This document shows, one piece after another, positions 45,878 through 54,906 of a DNA stretch of 64,000 bases. The notes beneath the pieces are model-generated. The model was not told the origin of the DNA. It ran no database searches and was given only the letters and a program-made list of their open reading frames with translations. Made by a program: the position numbers and the translations under genes. This DNA is from Clostridium sp. UBA4108 (GTDB lineage: Bacteria > Bacillota > Clostridia > Clostridiales > Clostridiaceae), in contig DFXM01000018.1 of assembly GCA_002381695.1 (NCBI GenBank), positions 102,095-166,094 on the forward strand, in the 5' to 3' direction. Position 1 is the stretch's first letter. Each line of letters starts with the position of its first letter.

Positions 45878-46078
45878 TTAATCAGAGGGGGAGGTTCTAC
45901 TAGAACTTCTCTTTTTATTATTTTTCAATAAAATTAATTCATAAACAAGAGTATATAGTGTAAATAGTATAATAAATATTAATTCCTCCAAACTAGTCAT
46001 TTTTGAAGTAGCAAAAAGTATAATCACAGGGAAGCATAACAATATTTGCGTAATTCTTAAGAGCGATAAAAACTTCAT
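45878..46078 (-). CDS. Small membrane protein, hypothetical
   Basis: 66 residues with two hydrophobic helices and a basic, serine-rich tail (KKRSSSR). The start ATG at 46078 follows AGGTGA. No family recognised. Its 3' end overlaps the comB terminator hairpin on the other strand. Confidence 0.55.
   Translation of the reverse strand: MKFLSLLRITQILLCFPVIILFATSKMTSLEELIFIILFTLYTLVYELILLKNNKKRSSSRTSPSD
45889..45917 (+). terminator. Terminator of comB
   Basis: GAGGTTCT...AGAACTTC stem followed by TCTTTTT. Confidence 0.55.
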
Positions 46079-46320
46079 AACATCACCTATTCCCAAATAT
46101 TAGTATATTCATATTGTTACACTTTTAGAATAGGAGTACAAGAAATTTTAATATTCAAATTAGAACAAGAAATGATTTAATGTCATAAATTTTGCTTATG
46201 AGTGAAATAAAAAAATGAAAAATACAAAGAGGACATGTCTTAAAATAAAAATTTTAGTAAGATAAAAGCAAATAGTTTTCTGAGGCTTATGATAAAGTAT
46301 TAGTTATAAATAAAACACAG

Positions 46321-46353
46321 AAGCACAGCTAGATTTTAAATATAGCTGTGCTT
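46321..46353 (-). terminator. Terminator of the rRNA methyltransferase gene
   Basis: An 11-bp perfect stem (46321-46331 with 46343-46353) with T-rich sequence after it on the minus strand. The rest of the gap 46079-46443 shows nothing else. Confidence 0.6.
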
Positions 46354-46443
46354 AATAATTTCATTATTATAATGAGTCCTACTAGGTTAATATTAATAAG
46401 TACAAAGGTTAATACACAATCTTAGTAATGCGATAACTCTAGA

Positions 46444-47619
46444 TTATACCACTTGGAATATATAGAATTTTAAATAATAGGATTCATCACTATTCCATAA
46501 TATTGGATGGTCTGGTGATTGAGTTTTAAATTCTACTTGCCTTAAGGTCACTCTTGCATCTTTTGCTGCATCTGCAATGGTCTCTCTAAATAATTCTGGA
46601 TTCATAAAGTGAGAACAAGAACAAGTTATAAAGTACCCACCCTTTTGAGTCAATTTCATTCCTCTAATATTTATCTCTTTATAGCCTCTTATTGCACTCT
46701 TTATTGTAGAACGAGATTTTGTGAAGGCAGGAGGATCTAGTATAACTACATCAAACTTTCTTCCTTCTTTTGCCCATTCACGAAGTATATCAAAAGCATT
46801 ATGGCATTCAAACTTAACTATATCTTGAAGATTATTAAGCTCTGCGTTACGTTTGCAGAAATCAACAGCATGTTCAGAAATATCAACACCAAGTACAGAC
46901 TTAGCTCCAGCAACTCCAGCATTTAATGCAAAGGAACCAGTATGGGTAAAGCAATCTAATACCGTAGCATCTTTACATAGTTTATGTATAGCAGCTCTAT
47001 TTTCTTTTTGATCTAAGAAAAAACCTGTCTTTTGACCATTTTCTATATCCACATAGTACTTAACACCATTCTCTACTATCTGAACCATAGTATCAAAAGG
47101 TTCAGTTAAAAATCCCTTAGCTTGTTCCATACCTTCAAGCTCTCTAACTTTAGCATCACTTCTCTCATAGACGCCTTTAGCACCAAACTCTTCAACTAAA
47201 AGTTTAACTACTATATGTTTATACTTATCAATACCTAGTGCAAGAGATTGAATAACATAGTAATCTTCTAATTTATCTATTATAAGACCAGGAACAAAAT
47301 CAGCTTCTCCAAATAAAAATCTACAGCTTGAAGTATCTATTACCTTTTTTCTATATTCCCAAGCAGCATTAAGCCTTTTTCTAAAAAATTCTTCATCAAT
47401 TTCTTCGTTTATATCTCTAGTCATGATTCTTATAGTAATTTTTGATACATCGTTGATATATCCTTTACCTATAAAGTCACCTCTAAAGTTATATACTTCA
47501 ACTATATCACCATTTTGATATTCTCCATCAAACTGTTCTATTTCTGTAGTATAAACCCATAGATGTCCATTTTCTACATTCTTACCTTTGCCCTTATATA
47601 AATAAAACTTACAAGCCAT
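46444..47619 (-). CDS. Class I SAM-dependent rRNA methyltransferase (RlmI/RlmK-like)
   Basis: 391 residues: N-terminal PUA domain (GHLWVYTTEIEQ), then a Rossmann methyltransferase domain with LDCFTHTGSFALNA and the catalytic region LDPPAFTKS, and a cysteine in CSCSH. RlmI-type enzymes form 5-methylcytosine in 23S rRNA; the exact site here is inferred. AGGAGGAG precedes the ATG. Confidence 0.92.
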   Translation of the reverse strand: MACKFYLYKGKGKNVENGHLWVYTTEIEQFDGEYQNGDIVEVYNFRGDFIGKGYINDVSKITIRIMTRDINEEIDEEFFRKRLNAAWEYRKKVIDTSSCRFLFGEADFVPGLIIDKLEDYYVIQSLALGIDKYKHIVVKLLVEEFGAKGVYERSDAKVRELEGMEQAKGFLTEPFDTMVQIVENGVKYYVDIENGQKTGFFLDQKENRAAIHKLCKDATVLDCFTHTGSFALNAGVAGAKSVLGVDISEHAVDFCKRNAELNNLQDIVKFECHNAFDILREWAKEGRKFDVVILDPPAFTKSRSTIKSAIRGYKEINIRGMKLTQKGGYFITCSCSHFMNPELFRETIADAAKDARVTLRQVEFKTQSPDHPILWNSDESYYLKFYIFQVV

Positions 47620-47833
47620 ATTAATTTGTCTCCTCCTAATTTAAACCTAGGGATCTCTAGATGTCCCACTTAATTAACTTATTATAGTATAAGTTTATGA
47701 ATAGCATAATGCAAATAAATTTTTCAAATTATAATTAGAAAAATTAGTATATAGAAAAATTGCTTTAGGTAAAGTATAATATTATTGTTTTGAAAAATTA
47801 TAATGAATTAATACACTAGTATTCTTAAATATA

Positions 47834-47887
47834 AGGTCTATGAAATAAAATAACTAGTTATTCTTGTATATTTTATTTCACAAACCT
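47834..47887 (+). promoter_or_regulatory. Leader stem-loop before the ABC-F gene
   Basis: A 12-bp perfect stem (47841-47852 with 47869-47880), extended by AGGT/ACCT, directly before the ribosome binding site. ABC-F genes are often controlled by leader structures; no leader ORF is evident. Confidence 0.4.
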
Positions 47888-47911
47888 AAGAAGAAAATAG
47901 GGGGAGAATAA

Positions 47912-49468
47912 ATGAGTATATTAACAGTTAAAAATATAAGTCACGGTTTTGGTGATAGAGCTATATTTGAAAATGTTTCTTTTAGACTTTTAAAGGGTGA
48001 GCATGTAGGCTTAATAGGAGCCAATGGAGAAGGAAAATCAACCTTTATGAATATTATCACTAGTAAACTTATGCCAGATGAAGGTCAGGTTTTATGGTCT
48101 AACAATGTTAGAGTTGGATATATGGATCAACATGCAGTTTTAGAGAAAGGAATGAGCATAAGGGATGTATTAAGAGATGCTTTTAAATACCTTTTTGATG
48201 CAGAAGCAGAGATGAATGAACTTTATGGAAAAATGGGAGAAGTGTCTCCAGAAGAACTTGAAAAGATGCTAGAGAGGACAGCTGTCATTCAAGATATGCT
48301 AGATCATAATGGGTTTTATGTTATAGATGCTAAAGTAGAGGAAGTATCTAAAGGTTTAGGACTCTTAGATGTAGGTCTTGATAAAGGTGTAGCTGATTTA
48401 AGTGGTGGTCAAAGAACAAAGGTTTTACTTGCAAAGCTATTGCTTGAATGTCCGGACATACTGCTTCTAGATGAGCCTACTAACCATTTAGATGAAATTC
48501 ATATTGAATGGTTAAAGAGATATTTACAAAATTATGAGAATGCATTTATATTAATTTCACACGATATACCATTCTTAAATTCAGTAATTAATCTTATATA
48601 TCATGTTGAAAACAAAGAGTTATCTAGATATGTTGGTGATTATGACGAATTCCAAAGAATTTATGAAGCTAAGAAAAAACAGTTAGAGCAAGCATATGAA
48701 AGACAGCAAGCGGAAATCGCAAGACTTGAAGATTTCGTTGCTAGAAATAAGGCTAATGTTGCTACTGCTAACATGGCTAAATCAAGACAGAAAAAGCTTG
48801 ATAAGATAGATAAGATAGAACTTATAAAAGAAAAACCAAAGCCAACCTTCAACTTTAAACAAGCTAGAGCAGCTGGAAAAATGATATTTGAAACAAAAGA
48901 TTTAGTTATCGGATATGATACTCCACTTACAAGGCCATTAAACCTTTATATGGAAAGAGGACAAAAGATAGCTCTAGTAGGTTCTAATGGACTTGGAAAA
49001 ACTACTCTTTTAAAAAGTCTTATGGGAGATATCAAGCCCCTAAGTGGAGAAGTAGAACTTGGAGATTATCAATATATAGGATACTTCGAGCAAGAAAGTA
49101 GAGAAGGAAACAATAGTACCTGTATAGAAGAGTTTTGGAAGGAGTTTCCTAGCTATACACAGTATGAGGTACGTGCAGCGTTAGCTAAATGTGGATTAAC
49201 TACAAAGCATATAGAGAGCATGGTGATGGTGCTTTCAGGAGGAGAAGCTGCGAAGGTAAGACTTGCAAAGCTTATAAATAATGAAACAAATATACTAATC
49301 CTTGACGAGCCTACTAACCACTTAGATGTAGATGCAAAAGAAGAATTAAAAAGAGCATTAAAGGAATATAAAGGTACAATACTGATAGTTTGCCACGAAC
49401 CAGAGTTTTATCAAGATATAGTTACAGAGGTTTGGAATTGTGAGGATTGGACTACGAAAATCGTATAA
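47912..49468 (+). CDS. ABC-F family ATPase
   Basis: 518 residues, two soluble ABC domains with no membrane part: Walker A GANGEGKST and GSNGLGKTT, signatures LSGGQRTKV and LSGGEAAKV, both Walker B as LLLDEPTNHLD/LILDEPTNHLD, joined by a charged helical linker (about 240-310). These proteins work on the ribosome E site (translation factors or antibiotic protection). Which subtype is not certain. GGGGGAG precedes the ATG. Confidence 0.93.
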   Translation: MSILTVKNISHGFGDRAIFENVSFRLLKGEHVGLIGANGEGKSTFMNIITSKLMPDEGQVLWSNNVRVGYMDQHAVLEKGMSIRDVLRDAFKYLFDAEAEMNELYGKMGEVSPEELEKMLERTAVIQDMLDHNGFYVIDAKVEEVSKGLGLLDVGLDKGVADLSGGQRTKVLLAKLLLECPDILLLDEPTNHLDEIHIEWLKRYLQNYENAFILISHDIPFLNSVINLIYHVENKELSRYVGDYDEFQRIYEAKKKQLEQAYERQQAEIARLEDFVARNKANVATANMAKSRQKKLDKIDKIELIKEKPKPTFNFKQARAAGKMIFETKDLVIGYDTPLTRPLNLYMERGQKIALVGSNGLGKTTLLKSLMGDIKPLSGEVELGDYQYIGYFEQESREGNNSTCIEEFWKEFPSYTQYEVRAALAKCGLTTKHIESMVMVLSGGEAAKVRLAKLINNETNILILDEPTNHLDVDAKEELKRALKEYKGTILIVCHEPEFYQDIVTEVWNCEDWTTKIV

Positions 49469-49476
49469 TGCAAATG

Positions 49477-49517
49477 AAATAAAAGATTAAAAGTACTCAC
49501 ATTTTAGTCTTTTATTT
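49477..49517 (+). terminator. Terminator of the ABC-F gene
   Basis: A 16-bp stem with one G-U (49477-49492 with 49502-49517) and T-rich tail. Confidence 0.8.
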
Positions 49518-49615
49518 TTATTAAGAAGTGCCTTTATATTGTAATTAAATTTAAAGTTACGATATCATAGACATTTTATTTAGAAATTGGGTATATAAAT
49601 TTCTTGTATTTCAAA

Positions 49616-49644
49616 TTGACAAATCTTTATTATGCATATACTAT
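49616..49644 (+). promoter_or_regulatory. Sigma-A promoter of the brnQ leader
   Basis: Consensus TTGACA, 17 bases, TACTAT. Transcription would start about 27 bases before the leader peptide ATG and about 300 bases before brnQ. Confidence 0.75.
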
Positions 49645-49677
49645 TAATATAAACATTGATTATAAGGAGTTTTTTAT

Positions 49678-49749
49678 ATGATAACTAATATAAACATAAC
49701 TAACAGTTTAAAATTAAATATCTATTTTGGGTTTAGCTATTTTAGTTAG
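49678..49749 (+). CDS. Leader peptide of the brnQ attenuator, 23 residues
   Basis: AAGGAG at 49664-49669 is 8 bases before the ATG. The peptide starts MITNINITNSLKLNI and continues with aromatic residues to a TAG at 49747-49749. It has four Ile codons (three of them ATA), two Leu, two Thr and four Asn. The stop codon touches the first base of the first pairing segment of the downstream RNA. This placement fits a translation-coupled attenuator controlling a branched-chain amino acid carrier. Confidence 0.75.
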   Translation: MITNINITNSLKLNIYFGFSYFS

Positions 49750-49926
49750 GTTTGTATTTATGATAAAGATAATCATCATAGGTACAAACCGTTGGTTTTG
49801 TATCTATGATGGCTGAGCTTAACTTTTTATGTAATTTAATTCGTTATGTAAGCCACATAGATTAGTGCTAAGTGGCTTTTTATTCTAGATAAATAAAAGT
49901 CACATAGATATCTATGTGGCTTTTTT
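49749..49926 (+). promoter_or_regulatory. Attenuator RNA of brnQ: competing hairpins and two terminators
   Basis: Segment 1 (49749-49764) pairs over 16 positions with segment 2 (49775-49790), two G-U pairs. Segment 2 also pairs with segment 3 (49794-49811). Segment 3 can instead pair with segment 4 (49850-49862) with one bulge. Segment 4 forms terminator 1 with 49872-49878 (T-run) or pairs perfectly over 13 bases with 49910-49922, the right arm of terminator 2 (49895-49926, T6). At least two exclusive folds are therefore possible. No T-box motif is present. Confidence 0.75.
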
Positions 49927-49954
49927 ATATATTAAAAAGGAAAGAGGTATAATT

Positions 49955-51244
49955 ATGAAAAAAAATATAGATATTCTTGTTGTTGGTTTTGCAATATTTT
50001 CAATGTTCTTCGGAGCAGGTAACTTAATATTTCCTCCATACATAGGAATGACTTCAGGTAGTGGTTGGGTAACAAGTTTCTTGGGATTTATTATTTCAGA
50101 TGTGGGTATGATACTTTTATCAATTAATGCTATTGCAAAGGCTGGTTCTTATCAAGCAATTATAGGGAGAGCTGGTAAGAAATTTGGACTGGGTTTGGAA
50201 TTTATTATAATGCTTTGTTTAGGACCAATTCTTATTGTTCCAAGAACTGGAGCGACAACTTTCGAAATGAGTATTGCTCCATTATTTGATTCAGTTAACC
50301 CAGTTATATTCTCTATTTTATTCTTTGCATTAACATTTCTCTTAACTGTAAAGCCAACTAAGGTTGTGGATATTATAGGTAAATTTTTAACTCCTGTACT
50401 TTTAATTGCTTTAACTGTATTAATAGTAAAAGGATTAGTTTCTCCTTTAGGTGAACTAAGTACTGCTATTGATTCAGAAAGCTTATTCTCAACTGGACTT
50501 ACTCAAGGATACCAAACTATGGATGCTCTCGGGTCAGGTGGAATTGCTGCACTTATTATGATTTCATTCTTAGCTAAGGGATATAAAGATAAAAAAGAAG
50601 TTGCAAGGCTTACTGTACAAGCGTCTCTAGTAGCAGGTATTGGACTTATACTAGTATATGGTGGACTAGCATACTTAGGAGCTACTGTCTCAACTAATTA
50701 TGTTGATAGTATATCTCAAACTATATTATTAATTAATATAACAAATGACTTATTAGGATCTACAGGGGCAGTTTTATTAAGTGTAGTTGTTGCTTTTGCT
50801 TGTCTTACTACATCTATAGGTTTAACATCTGTTACTGCTAAGTATTTTGAAGATATTACTAATAAAAAAGTTAAATATCAATATATAGTTGCATTGATTT
50901 GTGCGTTTAGTGCTGTCGTTTCTAATTTAGGTGTTGATAAAATAATTTCTATAGCAGCTCCGATATTAACGATACTTTACCCAGTAGCTCTTGTTTTAGT
51001 TTTAATGGCATCCTTCGAAAATATATTTACTAAGGATTCTACTTACAGAGGTGCAGCCTATGCTACTTTGGCTATAAGTACACTTACTGTTATTGATAGT
51101 TTAGGTGTTAATATAAATTTTGTACACATTCTTCCTTTTGATAGGTTAGGATTTAACTGGTTAATACCAGCAATAATAGGAGGTATACTAGGTACTTTTC
51201 TATTTAAAGATAAATCTATAGTTTTAATGAGTAAGGTTTCGTAA
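49955..51244 (+). CDS. brnQ: Branched-chain amino acid:Na+/H+ symporter (LIVCS family)
   Basis: 429 residues, about 12 membrane helices, N-terminal GFAIFSMFFGAGNLIFPP diagnostic for BrnQ. Imports Ile, Leu and Val. The ATG at 49955 has AAAGAGG 7 bases upstream; the frame open from 49916 runs through a terminator and is not the start. Expression is probably controlled by the leader peptide and attenuator upstream. Confidence 0.95.
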   Translation: MKKNIDILVVGFAIFSMFFGAGNLIFPPYIGMTSGSGWVTSFLGFIISDVGMILLSINAIAKAGSYQAIIGRAGKKFGLGLEFIIMLCLGPILIVPRTGATTFEMSIAPLFDSVNPVIFSILFFALTFLLTVKPTKVVDIIGKFLTPVLLIALTVLIVKGLVSPLGELSTAIDSESLFSTGLTQGYQTMDALGSGGIAALIMISFLAKGYKDKKEVARLTVQASLVAGIGLILVYGGLAYLGATVSTNYVDSISQTILLINITNDLLGSTGAVLLSVVVAFACLTTSIGLTSVTAKYFEDITNKKVKYQYIVALICAFSAVVSNLGVDKIISIAAPILTILYPVALVLVLMASFENIFTKDSTYRGAAYATLAISTLTVIDSLGVNINFVHILPFDRLGFNWLIPAIIGGILGTFLFKDKSIVLMSKVS

Positions 51245-51591
51245 AGCTATAAGTGAAAGGTTATTACATATGTGACATTAAGAAAAATAGAGAGAATAAA
51301 ATATGTAATTCATAGAACTTATGAGGAGAATGTAGCAGAAAAGTAAAAATGTGCGTATGCATTATGTTGTGTTGAGAGGACAACTAAAATAGTTTAATAA
51401 ATTATTTTAGTACTATCTTGGCAATGTCCCCAGTAATAAAGGTGATATTGGCAGGGGCATCTAGATTTTTAGAGGTAGCTATATAAATCATTTTTCATAG
51501 AAAAGACTAATGTTTTATTCTAGAAATAGTCGAAAATATTATTAATGCAATTAAATACAATAAAGTTATTAAATAGTATAAAATAATCAAT

Positions 51592-51628
51592 AAAAAAGCC
51601 TTACATTAGCGTACTGTAAGGCTTTTTT
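51592..51628 (-). terminator. Terminator of tRNA-fMet
   Basis: A 14-bp perfect stem (51592-51605 with 51615-51628), directly after the tRNA 3' end on the minus strand. The gap 51245-51591 before it holds no gene that I can support. Confidence 0.85.
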
Positions 51629-51704
<76 letters not shown>

Positions 51705-51964
51705 ATATTATGTTCGGCCTCGTTTCCTCAACCTATGTTTAGAGTATAGCCTAAGAATAAATTAAAGTCAAAGTAGCACAATCCCATATTAGATGCTTAG
51801 AGTAAAGGAAGCCTTTTAGAGTCTGATATAACCTTAAATACTACAAAGTAGGAATAATTCTTTTATTAAGTTAGAAATTTTAATATTTCTTAAAAGAAAA
51901 GCCTATTTGTATAATGGTGAATTAATATGAAGTAGTACATACGATAATAAGAATTATTAAATAA

Positions 51965-52072
51965 AGCAGACACGGAGCCTGTGAGGCATTTTTCACCAAG
52001 TGCCCCATCTATTGCAAGCTCCATTGATACCTGCCACTAACGGGGTATTTCCCTTGTGAAGGTGATGAGCTA
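51965..52072 (-). ncRNA. Candidate structured RNA, unassigned
   Basis: A ~105-base block that is about half G+C in an otherwise AT-rich region, directly after the SH3-domain gene stop. On the minus strand several complementary words are visible (CATCACC with GGTGA, GGGGCA with TGCCTC, TGGAGC with GCTCC, ACCCC with GGGG). No open frame explains it. I compared it with riboswitch, SRP, RNase P, tmRNA and 5S motifs I know and found no match. Strand is inferred from the upstream gene. Confidence 0.4.
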
Positions 52073-52510
52073 CCTATACATAACAGCAGTTTCTACAGAT
52101 TGAAGTTCTCTTATAAATTCTTTTTTTACATAACCTTTCAGATTAAAGTTTTCATTAGAAATTATCTTTACTTCATACCATAGAGTATCTTGAACTTCTA
52201 CTAAATCTAATAATTCAACCTTAGTGTTTGTAGAAATATTTCTTAACACTTGGCTATTGTATATAGGACAGAGAAAAAGAGGACATCTAGTTGTTATTTC
52301 TCCAGAGAAAGAGGGAAGAGCGTGGTAATATATTTTTATGTTATCTGATGGTTTAGTTAAAATATTCATTTTAGTAGTTAACTCTCTATTTTGCTTTGTA
52401 AGCATTCTAATTTGTAAGACTGTAGTTTCTAATTTTCTTGACAGTAGAATATATAATATTCCAATAGCTGTGGTGGAGAACATAAATAGGTATAATAAAA
52501 AACTTATCAA
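52070..52510 (-). CDS. Membrane-anchored protein with SH3-like domain
   Basis: 146 residues: one N-terminal membrane helix (FLLYLFMFSTTAIGILYILL), a short coiled coil (LETTVLQIRMLTKQNRELTT), then a bacterial SH3-like fold in the last 65 residues (CPIYNSQVLRN ... WYEVKI ... GYVKKEFI). Starts with TTG at 52510 after GGAGG. Likely a wall- or envelope-binding protein; function unknown. Confidence 0.72.
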   Translation of the reverse strand: MISFLLYLFMFSTTAIGILYILLSRKLETTVLQIRMLTKQNRELTTKMNILTKPSDNIKIYYHALPSFSGEITTRCPLFLCPIYNSQVLRNISTNTKVELLDLVEVQDTLWYEVKIISNENFNLKGYVKKEFIRELQSVETAVMYR

Positions 52511-52576
52511 AGGAAACCTCCAAAAAAATACTTCTTATTCCTAATAATATTCATACCAGGTTAAATGTAGACATAA

Positions 52577-52604
52577 AAAAACTCCTAAAAATATAGGAGT
52601 TTTT
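52577..52604 (-). terminator. Terminator of the HAD gene
   Basis: A 10-bp perfect stem (52577-52586 with 52595-52604). Confidence 0.8.
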
Positions 52605-52605
52605 A

Positions 52606-53259
52606 TTATATAGATAAAACTAAGTCTGTATAATCTTTTATAAATTTATCAGCTAGTTTCTTTATGTCATCATGATGCTCTTTGGAATGCTCGTCATAAA
52701 CACCAACTACTTTCATACCAGCTAATTTAGCACCATTTATTGCAGGCAGTATATCCTCAAAAACCATGCAATTTTCAGGAGCTATCCCAAGTTTATCAGC
52801 TGTTAGAAGATAGACATCAGGAAAATCCTTACCACGTGAAACCTCATTAGTTAAGGTAATAACATCAAAATAGTTATATATATCATTAGCTTTTAAGCAA
52901 GCTTCTAATAATTCAAAGCTGTTACTAGTAGCTAAAGCTATCTTTATTTCATTAGCTTTTAGATAATCTAAGAAATCTCTAGCACCTGGCTTCAAGGTTA
53001 CCTTATTGCAATAGGTATCAAGGGCCATTTCATTCCAATGAGATTTTATTTCATCCGTAGAATAAGGAAGCTCAAAAGTGTCTTTAAAATAGTTAGCTAC
53101 TTCATTAAAGCTTAAGTGAGATATTTCATCCTTAAGCTTTTGGGGTACTTTTATATTGTGTTTAGATAAGTATTCACAATCAATGTCATTCCATACCCAC
53201 ATTGAATCAACTATAGTTCCATCCATATCAAATATTACTGCTTTTATATTGTTTAACAT
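52606..53259 (-). CDS. HAD-superfamily hydrolase (beta-phosphoglucomutase-like)
   Basis: 217 residues. Motif I FDMDGTIVDS, motif II LATSNS, motif III lysine near RGKDFPDVYL and motif IV VFEDILPAING. The helical cap between residues 18 and 90 is of the phosphoglucomutase type. A small-molecule phosphatase or phosphomutase; substrate unknown. GGGGTGA precedes the ATG. Confidence 0.9.
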   Translation of the reverse strand: MLNNIKAVIFDMDGTIVDSMWVWNDIDCEYLSKHNIKVPQKLKDEISHLSFNEVANYFKDTFELPYSTDEIKSHWNEMALDTYCNKVTLKPGARDFLDYLKANEIKIALATSNSFELLEACLKANDIYNYFDVITLTNEVSRGKDFPDVYLLTADKLGIAPENCMVFEDILPAINGAKLAGMKVVGVYDEHSKEHHDDIKKLADKFIKDYTDLVLSI

Positions 53260-53378
53260 TATTAATCACCCCACAGGTAGTATATCAAAAAAAACTCTAC
53301 TATTGAAGTGAAAAATTATGTCTGTAGAGCAAGGCATACTCAAAAAATAACTAAATTAAAAAGTTAATGAAATAAGGA

Positions 53379-54728
53379 TTAGAATTCTCTGTGAAAAATT
53401 TTATTTTTATCAGGGTCTTTATAATCCTCAATAGTGAATATACCTAATTTATCTAATATTCTGTTCATAACTTCACTATCATAAGCAACTTTTATTTCAG
53501 AGTTTTCAGCCACTTCGTCTACATGCTGTTTTCCTTCTTCTCTAGGAAGTATAGCTTTAGGGCCACCAACACATCCACCAACGCACCCCATACCTTCTAT
53601 AAAATTGCCTTCTATAAAACCTTGCTGTATTTTAGAGAGAAGTTCTTTACATTCTTTAACTCCATTTCCTTGAATTGCAGTGATGTTTTTAAACTTAACA
53701 GGAAACATTCTTTCTATGCATTCGGTTATGGCTATTGAAACTCCACCAGTTCTTGCATATAATCTTCCACCGCGGGAAGCGTATTCTAAGGATGGCGTTT
53801 CCTCTAAGTTATTAGGAGTGATATCTAAGGCTTCAAAGATTTCCTTTAGCTCGGAAAAGGTTAAAACATAGTCTATGTCTCCTAATAAATCAGGCTCTTT
53901 AACTTCAGATTTTTTCGCAATGCAAGGTCCTATAAATACTACCTTTACTGAAGGATTTAGCTTCTTTAAAACCCTGCCTGCAGCAATCATAGGAGATACT
54001 GTTGGAGACATGTGGCTAACTAAATCACCATATACTCGTCGTAGCATTGCAACCCACATAGGGCAACAACAGGAGGTTATCATAAAATCTGATTCCTTAA
54101 GAACATGTGCATCAAATTCTATAGCTTCTTGAAGTGTAAGCATATCTGCAAAGAAAGCAACTTCTATCATGTCTGTGAAGCCCATTTTTTTGAAGGCAGT
54201 TCTTAGTCTATCAATGTTGGCATCTTCACCAAATTGATGAGTTATAGCAGGAGCAACAGCAGCAATTACTATTTCGGGGCCTTTTAATAAATCTATAAGG
54301 GGAAGAAATTCTACTTTATCTAATATGCTACCAGTTGGACATCCTTCCACACATAAGCCACAATCAGTACACTTTTCATTAACAATATATGTACATTGAT
54401 TATCATTATCTATCATTATGGCATGAAAAGGGCAAGAGGCTACACATGCAGGAGTTTCATCATCATTATGCTTACAATCCATAGTACATTTCCTGATTTT
54501 CTCTACTACTTTGTGATTTTTGTCATATGATTTAATTGCTTCTTTTAAGTCATTAGAGTAGTTAGATGATAAGGGAATATTTACTCCACATAAACTAGAG
54601 ATACATGCAGCTAAATCCTCTCTACTTACTTCCTCTTTATTAATTAAGTCCTCAACTGTACCTTCAAAATTGTCACTATAATACGCATTAAGTAAGGTTT
54701 TAAATAATTGGCTATGTTGTTTTTTCAA
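53379..54728 (-). CDS. [FeFe]-hydrogenase-like H-cluster protein with ferredoxin domain
   Basis: 449 residues from a TTG at 54728 (AGGAT upstream; the GTG at 54737 overlaps it). Cysteine-rich N-terminus with ferredoxin motif CTDCGLCVEGCP and a second cluster region (CTMDC ... CVASCP). H-cluster motifs: L1 TSCCCPMW (Cys220-222), L2 GPCIAKKSE (Cys269) and L3 EGMGCVGGCVGGP (Cys382 and Cys386). L2 has Gly-Pro-Cys where catalytic group A enzymes have Met-Pro-Cys, as in sensory or less-studied groups. Divergent from a predicted di-heme membrane protein. Confidence 0.87.
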   Translation of the reverse strand: MKKQHSQLFKTLLNAYYSDNFEGTVEDLINKEEVSREDLAACISSLCGVNIPLSSNYSNDLKEAIKSYDKNHKVVEKIRKCTMDCKHNDDETPACVASCPFHAIMIDNDNQCTYIVNEKCTDCGLCVEGCPTGSILDKVEFLPLIDLLKGPEIVIAAVAPAITHQFGEDANIDRLRTAFKKMGFTDMIEVAFFADMLTLQEAIEFDAHVLKESDFMITSCCCPMWVAMLRRVYGDLVSHMSPTVSPMIAAGRVLKKLNPSVKVVFIGPCIAKKSEVKEPDLLGDIDYVLTFSELKEIFEALDITPNNLEETPSLEYASRGGRLYARTGGVSIAITECIERMFPVKFKNITAIQGNGVKECKELLSKIQQGFIEGNFIEGMGCVGGCVGGPKAILPREEGKQHVDEVAENSEIKVAYDSEVMNRILDKLGIFTIEDYKDPDKNKIFHREF

Positions 54729-54906
54729 AAATATCACATCCTATTTTCTAAAATATGCTTTTATTAGTTTTTCAGGGATAAATGTTTTTATACAGTAGTA
54801 GTGTAGGAAGATTACAAGCTATGGAATTTATTGAGAATTATAAGATTATTTTACCATATATTTTAATATAAATAGTATAGAATTCTGTTATGAGGTGAAT
54901 TAGTCA

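Noticed and set aside
49468..49954. T-box riboswitch before brnQ
   Set aside because: No AGGGTGGNACCGCG-type antiterminator or specifier loop is present; the leader peptide and hairpins explain the region better.
51245..51591. Possible ORF or RNA after brnQ
   Set aside because: Only short frames without ribosome binding sites and a weak GTCCCC/GGGGCA pairing are visible; nothing supportable.
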